Assembly (NCBI RefSeq): GCF_009876115.1
Contig: NZ_WWSY01000024.1
Coordinates: forward strand, 1-28,815
Direction: 5' to 3'
Source of the DNA: Collinsella aerofaciens
GTDB lineage: Bacteria; Actinomycetota; Coriobacteriia; Coriobacteriales; Coriobacteriaceae
DNA: 28,815 bases
The notes under the pieces are model-generated. The model searched no databases. It saw only the letters and a list, made by a program, of their open reading frames with translations, and was not told the origin of the DNA. Below, piece by piece: positions 26,899 to 28,815 of the stretch (positions within the stretch are counted from its first letter, which is position 1; every line of letters begins with the position of its first letter). Both the position numbers and the translations under genes were made by a program.

Positions 26899-27753
26899 AT
26901 GGATATCAGGCGAAAGATCACGCAGGGCAAAAGCCTCACCCCCACCGAGCAACAACTTGGGCGAACGGCCCTCGCCATGGGCGAGGATGTGCGCGGGCTT
27001 TCCATTAAGGAATTTGCCGCGTGCGCCAACGTTTCGGTCGCGAGCGTGCACCGCTTTTGCAAAAAGCTCGGCCTCGAGGGATTCAAAGACCTCAAGGTCG
27101 AGCTCATCCGCCAGGCGACCGAGGCGGGCAACCGGCGCGACGTGGACATCAACTTTCCCTTCGATGCCACCTCCACCCCTGCGCAGGTGATGGAGCGCAT
27201 GGAGGGGCTCTACCAGACCACCTTGGCCGAAACGCAGGAGCTGCTCGACCCTGCACAGCTCGACCACGCCGCCAAGCTCATCATGCGCGCCGGCACCGTG
27301 GACATCTACACGGGCTCGCATAACCTGTATCCAGCGGGAATGTTCCGCGATCGCCTGCTTTCCGCCGGCAAAAGCGCGACGTGCCACGACAGCGTCGAGG
27401 CGCAGGTGCGCACGGCGCTCGCCTCGGGTCCCGACCATGTGGCAATCGTCATCTCCTACAGCGGCCTTGCCCCCAACCTCAAGGAGATCTTGCCGATCCT
27501 TAGCAGTCGACATGTCCCGGTCATCGTCATCGGCACGCCGCACTGTGCCCGCATTCACCCCGGCTTTGCCGCCTATCTCACGGTAAGCGACCACGAGAGC
27601 ATGACGCACCGCATCACGCAATTCGCCAGCCATATCGCCGTGCAATACGTACTCGATTCGCTCTATAGCAGCTACTTTGCCAAAGATTACGCCCGCTGCT
27701 CCGAGTTCCTAGAGCGCTCGTTCCCCTACACCCGCCTGCCCGGACTCAAGTAG
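26899..27753 (+). CDS. RpiR/MurR-family transcriptional regulator
   Basis: A 284-residue regulator. The N-terminal helix-turn-helix (about residues 1-77) contains LSIKEFAACANVSVASVHRFCKKLGLEGFKDLK. The C-terminal SIS phosphosugar-binding domain (about 120-255) has VDIYTGSHNLYPAGMF and HVAIVISYSGLAPNLKEILP. These proteins sense sugar phosphates and control nearby sugar genes. The ATG at 26899 has AGGAG. It follows the glycosidase gene on the same strand, 164 bases on, and may control it or the PTS/GH1 genes. No phosphosugar-specific prediction is possible. Confidence 0.92.
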   Translation: MDIRRKITQGKSLTPTEQQLGRTALAMGEDVRGLSIKEFAACANVSVASVHRFCKKLGLEGFKDLKVELIRQATEAGNRRDVDINFPFDATSTPAQVMERMEGLYQTTLAETQELLDPAQLDHAAKLIMRAGTVDIYTGSHNLYPAGMFRDRLLSAGKSATCHDSVEAQVRTALASGPDHVAIVISYSGLAPNLKEILPILSSRHVPVIVIGTPHCARIHPGFAAYLTVSDHESMTHRITQFASHIAVQYVLDSLYSSYFAKDYARCSEFLERSFPYTRLPGLK

Positions 27754-27755
27754 CG

Positions 27756-27780
27756 ACGAGCGTGGATTTTTGGACACTCA
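27756..27780. repeat. 25-base repeat, copy 1
   Basis: The sequence ACGAGCGTGGATTTTTGGAC then ACTCA recurs at 28624-28648 with three differences, in the same orientation. The two copies bracket the XRE-desulfoferrodoxin gene. The first half (ACGAGCGTGGAT) is repeated again at 27785-27796, starting the palindrome there. Confidence 0.65.
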
Positions 27781-27786
27781 GATAAC

Positions 27787-27850
27787 GAGCGTGGATAATC
27801 TCCCACTTTGAGCCCACAAACAGGCTAAAAACGGGAGATTATCCACGCTC
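27787..27850. repeat. 18-base-arm perfect inverted repeat
   Basis: GAGCGTGGATAATCTCCC (27787-27804) and its exact complement (27833-27850) flank a 28-base centre. It lies between the convergent RpiR-type and XRE-desulfoferrodoxin genes. There is no strong T-run (ATTTTG on the plus side), so it may be a repeat relic or a two-way terminator. Confidence 0.7.
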
Positions 27851-27896
27851 ATTTTGGGTCCCCTGGGAACGCATGAGGAGGGCGGATAGACAGCCG

Positions 27897-28517
27897 TTAT
27901 TTGCGAGGCGTCAGCGACGTAAAGAGTCCGTGTTGGTTGCAGTAAAGATATATCCTGCCGCGCCCGGTAATATGGAAGCGCGGCTGCACCGATTGCTCTG
28001 GATAGAGCTTCTTAAAGCAGATGCCGTCCATAGTCGCATATGCCACAAAGCTAATGTAGTGATCCTTGGTCATGGGATGATCGAGCGTGACGTACCAATC
28101 GTCCTCGATGCGCTCGATGGAAAAGGCGTGGTCCGCGTCCGGCTCTTCGGCCTCCTGGGGAAACATCGTGGAGCCACAGCAGCTAAAGCTGCCTTCTCCG
28201 AGCGCGTGCACAACGTTTCCGCAGATAGGGCAAACGTAAAAGACGCCTTTGAGCATATTGCCTGCACGGTTGGCGTTGGCCCGAATGTCACCAGCCAAAA
28301 GCTCAGCCACGCTTATGCCGAGTCTCTGGGCCAAAGGCTCAACGAGGGAAATGTCGGGAAGGCCGCGGCCGGATTCCCACTTGCTGACGGCTTTATCGGT
28401 CACGCCAAGGCTTTCCGCCAGGGCGCGCTGGGTGAGGCCGCGCTCTTCGCGCAGCTGCTTGATGGCATGCGCTGCCAAAAAAGTATGGGAGGCATTGGTT
28501 TGCCGTGTCTGGTTCAT
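27897..28517 (-). CDS. XRE helix-turn-helix fused to desulfoferrodoxin
   Basis: A 206-residue protein with two parts. Residues 14-76 form a Cro/CI-type helix-turn-helix (IKQLREERGLTQRALAESLG; VTDKAVSKWESGRGLPDISL). Residues 92-206 match desulfoferrodoxin. CPICG with Cys96 and Cys99, then Cys113-Cys114, form the desulforedoxin-type rubredoxin-like iron site. The superoxide reductase centre is complete: His130, His147 and His153 (DHPMTKDHYISFVAY), Cys193 and His196 (YCNQHGLF). In desulfoferrodoxin these bind iron as 4 His + 1 Cys. It may act as a redox-sensing repressor, an enzyme, or both. The ATG at 28517 has a weak GGA; an ATG 57 bases upstream is an alternative. It is monocistronic and convergent with the RpiR-type gene. 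Confidence 0.88.
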   Translation of the reverse strand: MNQTRQTNASHTFLAAHAIKQLREERGLTQRALAESLGVTDKAVSKWESGRGLPDISLVEPLAQRLGISVAELLAGDIRANANRAGNMLKGVFYVCPICGNVVHALGEGSFSCCGSTMFPQEAEEPDADHAFSIERIEDDWYVTLDHPMTKDHYISFVAYATMDGICFKKLYPEQSVQPRFHITGRGRIYLYCNQHGLFTSLTPRK

Positions 28518-28623
28518 GGGCTGTCCAATCAAATTGAAGAAATGGAGTGAACCGGTTCGACAGTCAGTATCCATTTGAAGGCCAGGCTCGACAATCTACG
28601 CTGCGTAGACATGCGCCAATCGA

Positions 28624-28648
28624 ACGAGCGCGGATTATTGGACGCTCA
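28624..28648. repeat. 25-base repeat, copy 2
   Basis: The sequence ACGAGCGCGGATTATTGGAC then GCTCA is a direct copy of 27756-27780 with three substitutions, placed upstream of the XRE-desulfoferrodoxin gene. Confidence 0.6.
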
Positions 28649-28652
28649 TCCT

Positions 28653-28737
28653 GAGTAGTCATTTAAGAACGTCCCCAATGACTACTCATTTATGTCTGTC
28701 CCCAATGACTACCACGGCAACGCCGATGTTTTGGTAG
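28653..28737. repeat. GTCCCC tandem repeat and hairpin, copy 2
   Basis: GAGTAGTCATT (28653-28663) and AATGACTACTC (28677-28687) form a perfect 11-base stem around a 13-base loop holding GTCCCC. GTCCCCAATGACTAC occurs twice (28671-28685, 28698-28712). The second is followed by the GGCAACGCCG...GGTAG hairpin also seen at 19763-19795 (25 of 26 bases shared from CCCC onward). This fills most of the gene-free right end of the window. Confidence 0.65.
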
Positions 28738-28772
28738 CGACAGACACTATGACCCAATCCGAGGGCACTAAA

Positions 28773-28811
28773 AAGACAGGAGCCCCCGCTCGTGACCGCG
28801 GGTCGGGGCTG
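28773..28811 (-). terminator. GC-rich hairpin at right edge
   Basis: On the minus strand AGCCCCGACCCGC pairs imperfectly with GCGGGGGCT, followed after a few bases by TCTTTTT. It looks like the terminator of a minus-strand gene beyond the window edge. The stem has mismatches, so the call is moderate. Confidence 0.5.
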
Positions 28812-28815
28812 CGAC

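Noticed and set aside
27787..27850. CRISPR repeat or toxin-antitoxin operator
   Set aside because: Only one palindrome with no regular array of spacers, and neither neighbouring gene resembles a toxin or antitoxin pair.

Overview
The window looks like chromosome of a high-GC, anaerobic, gut-type actinobacterium of the class Coriobacteriia; Collinsella is my best guess. This is inference from gene content: an HspR-type dnaK operon, a complete NiaR-controlled nadABC operon, [NiFe]-hydrogenase maturation genes beside NikR, PTS and glycoside hydrolase genes, and a desulfoferrodoxin-type protein. No rRNA, tRNA, CRISPR array, phage gene or intact transposase gene was seen.

Layout, left to right. 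(1) 217-4517, minus strand: heat-shock operon dnaK-grpE-dnaJ-hspR. (2) 5113-5298, plus: a small 2[4Fe-4S] ferredoxin, sharing a bidirectional terminator with the next operon. (3) 5390-9256, minus: nadA-nadB-nadC-niaR for de novo NAD synthesis. The promoter lies inside a perfect 19-bp-arm palindrome, the likely NiaR operator. (4) 9549-11548, plus: a LytTR response regulator and GHKL histidine kinase, translationally coupled. (5) 11613-12645: an unrecognised minus-strand gene and thioredoxin. (6) 12867-19540, plus: a small helical protein, NikR with a His/Cys-rich N-terminal tail, hypF, hypC, hypD, hypE and a HAD phosphatase. hypA and hypB are not in the window. (7) 19954-24028, minus: a lipoprotein, a glucose-type PTS EIIA, a GH1 6-phospho-beta-glucosidase and an AraC regulator. 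The AraC gene diverges from a large plus-strand glycosidase (24143-26734), which is followed by an RpiR-type regulator (26899-27753). (8) 27897-28517, minus: an XRE helix-turn-helix domain fused to a complete desulfoferrodoxin module.

Intergenic DNA carries several dispersed repeat families. The most striking is a two-hairpin element, found just after the stop codon of hspR and again just after the lipoprotein gene. Its inner stem differs between copies by compensating changes on both sides. A 114-bp nested palindrome and a family built on GTCCCC and CAATGACTACC motifs also occur more than once. These repeats and the XRE-desulfoferrodoxin fusion are the best candidates for something undescribed.
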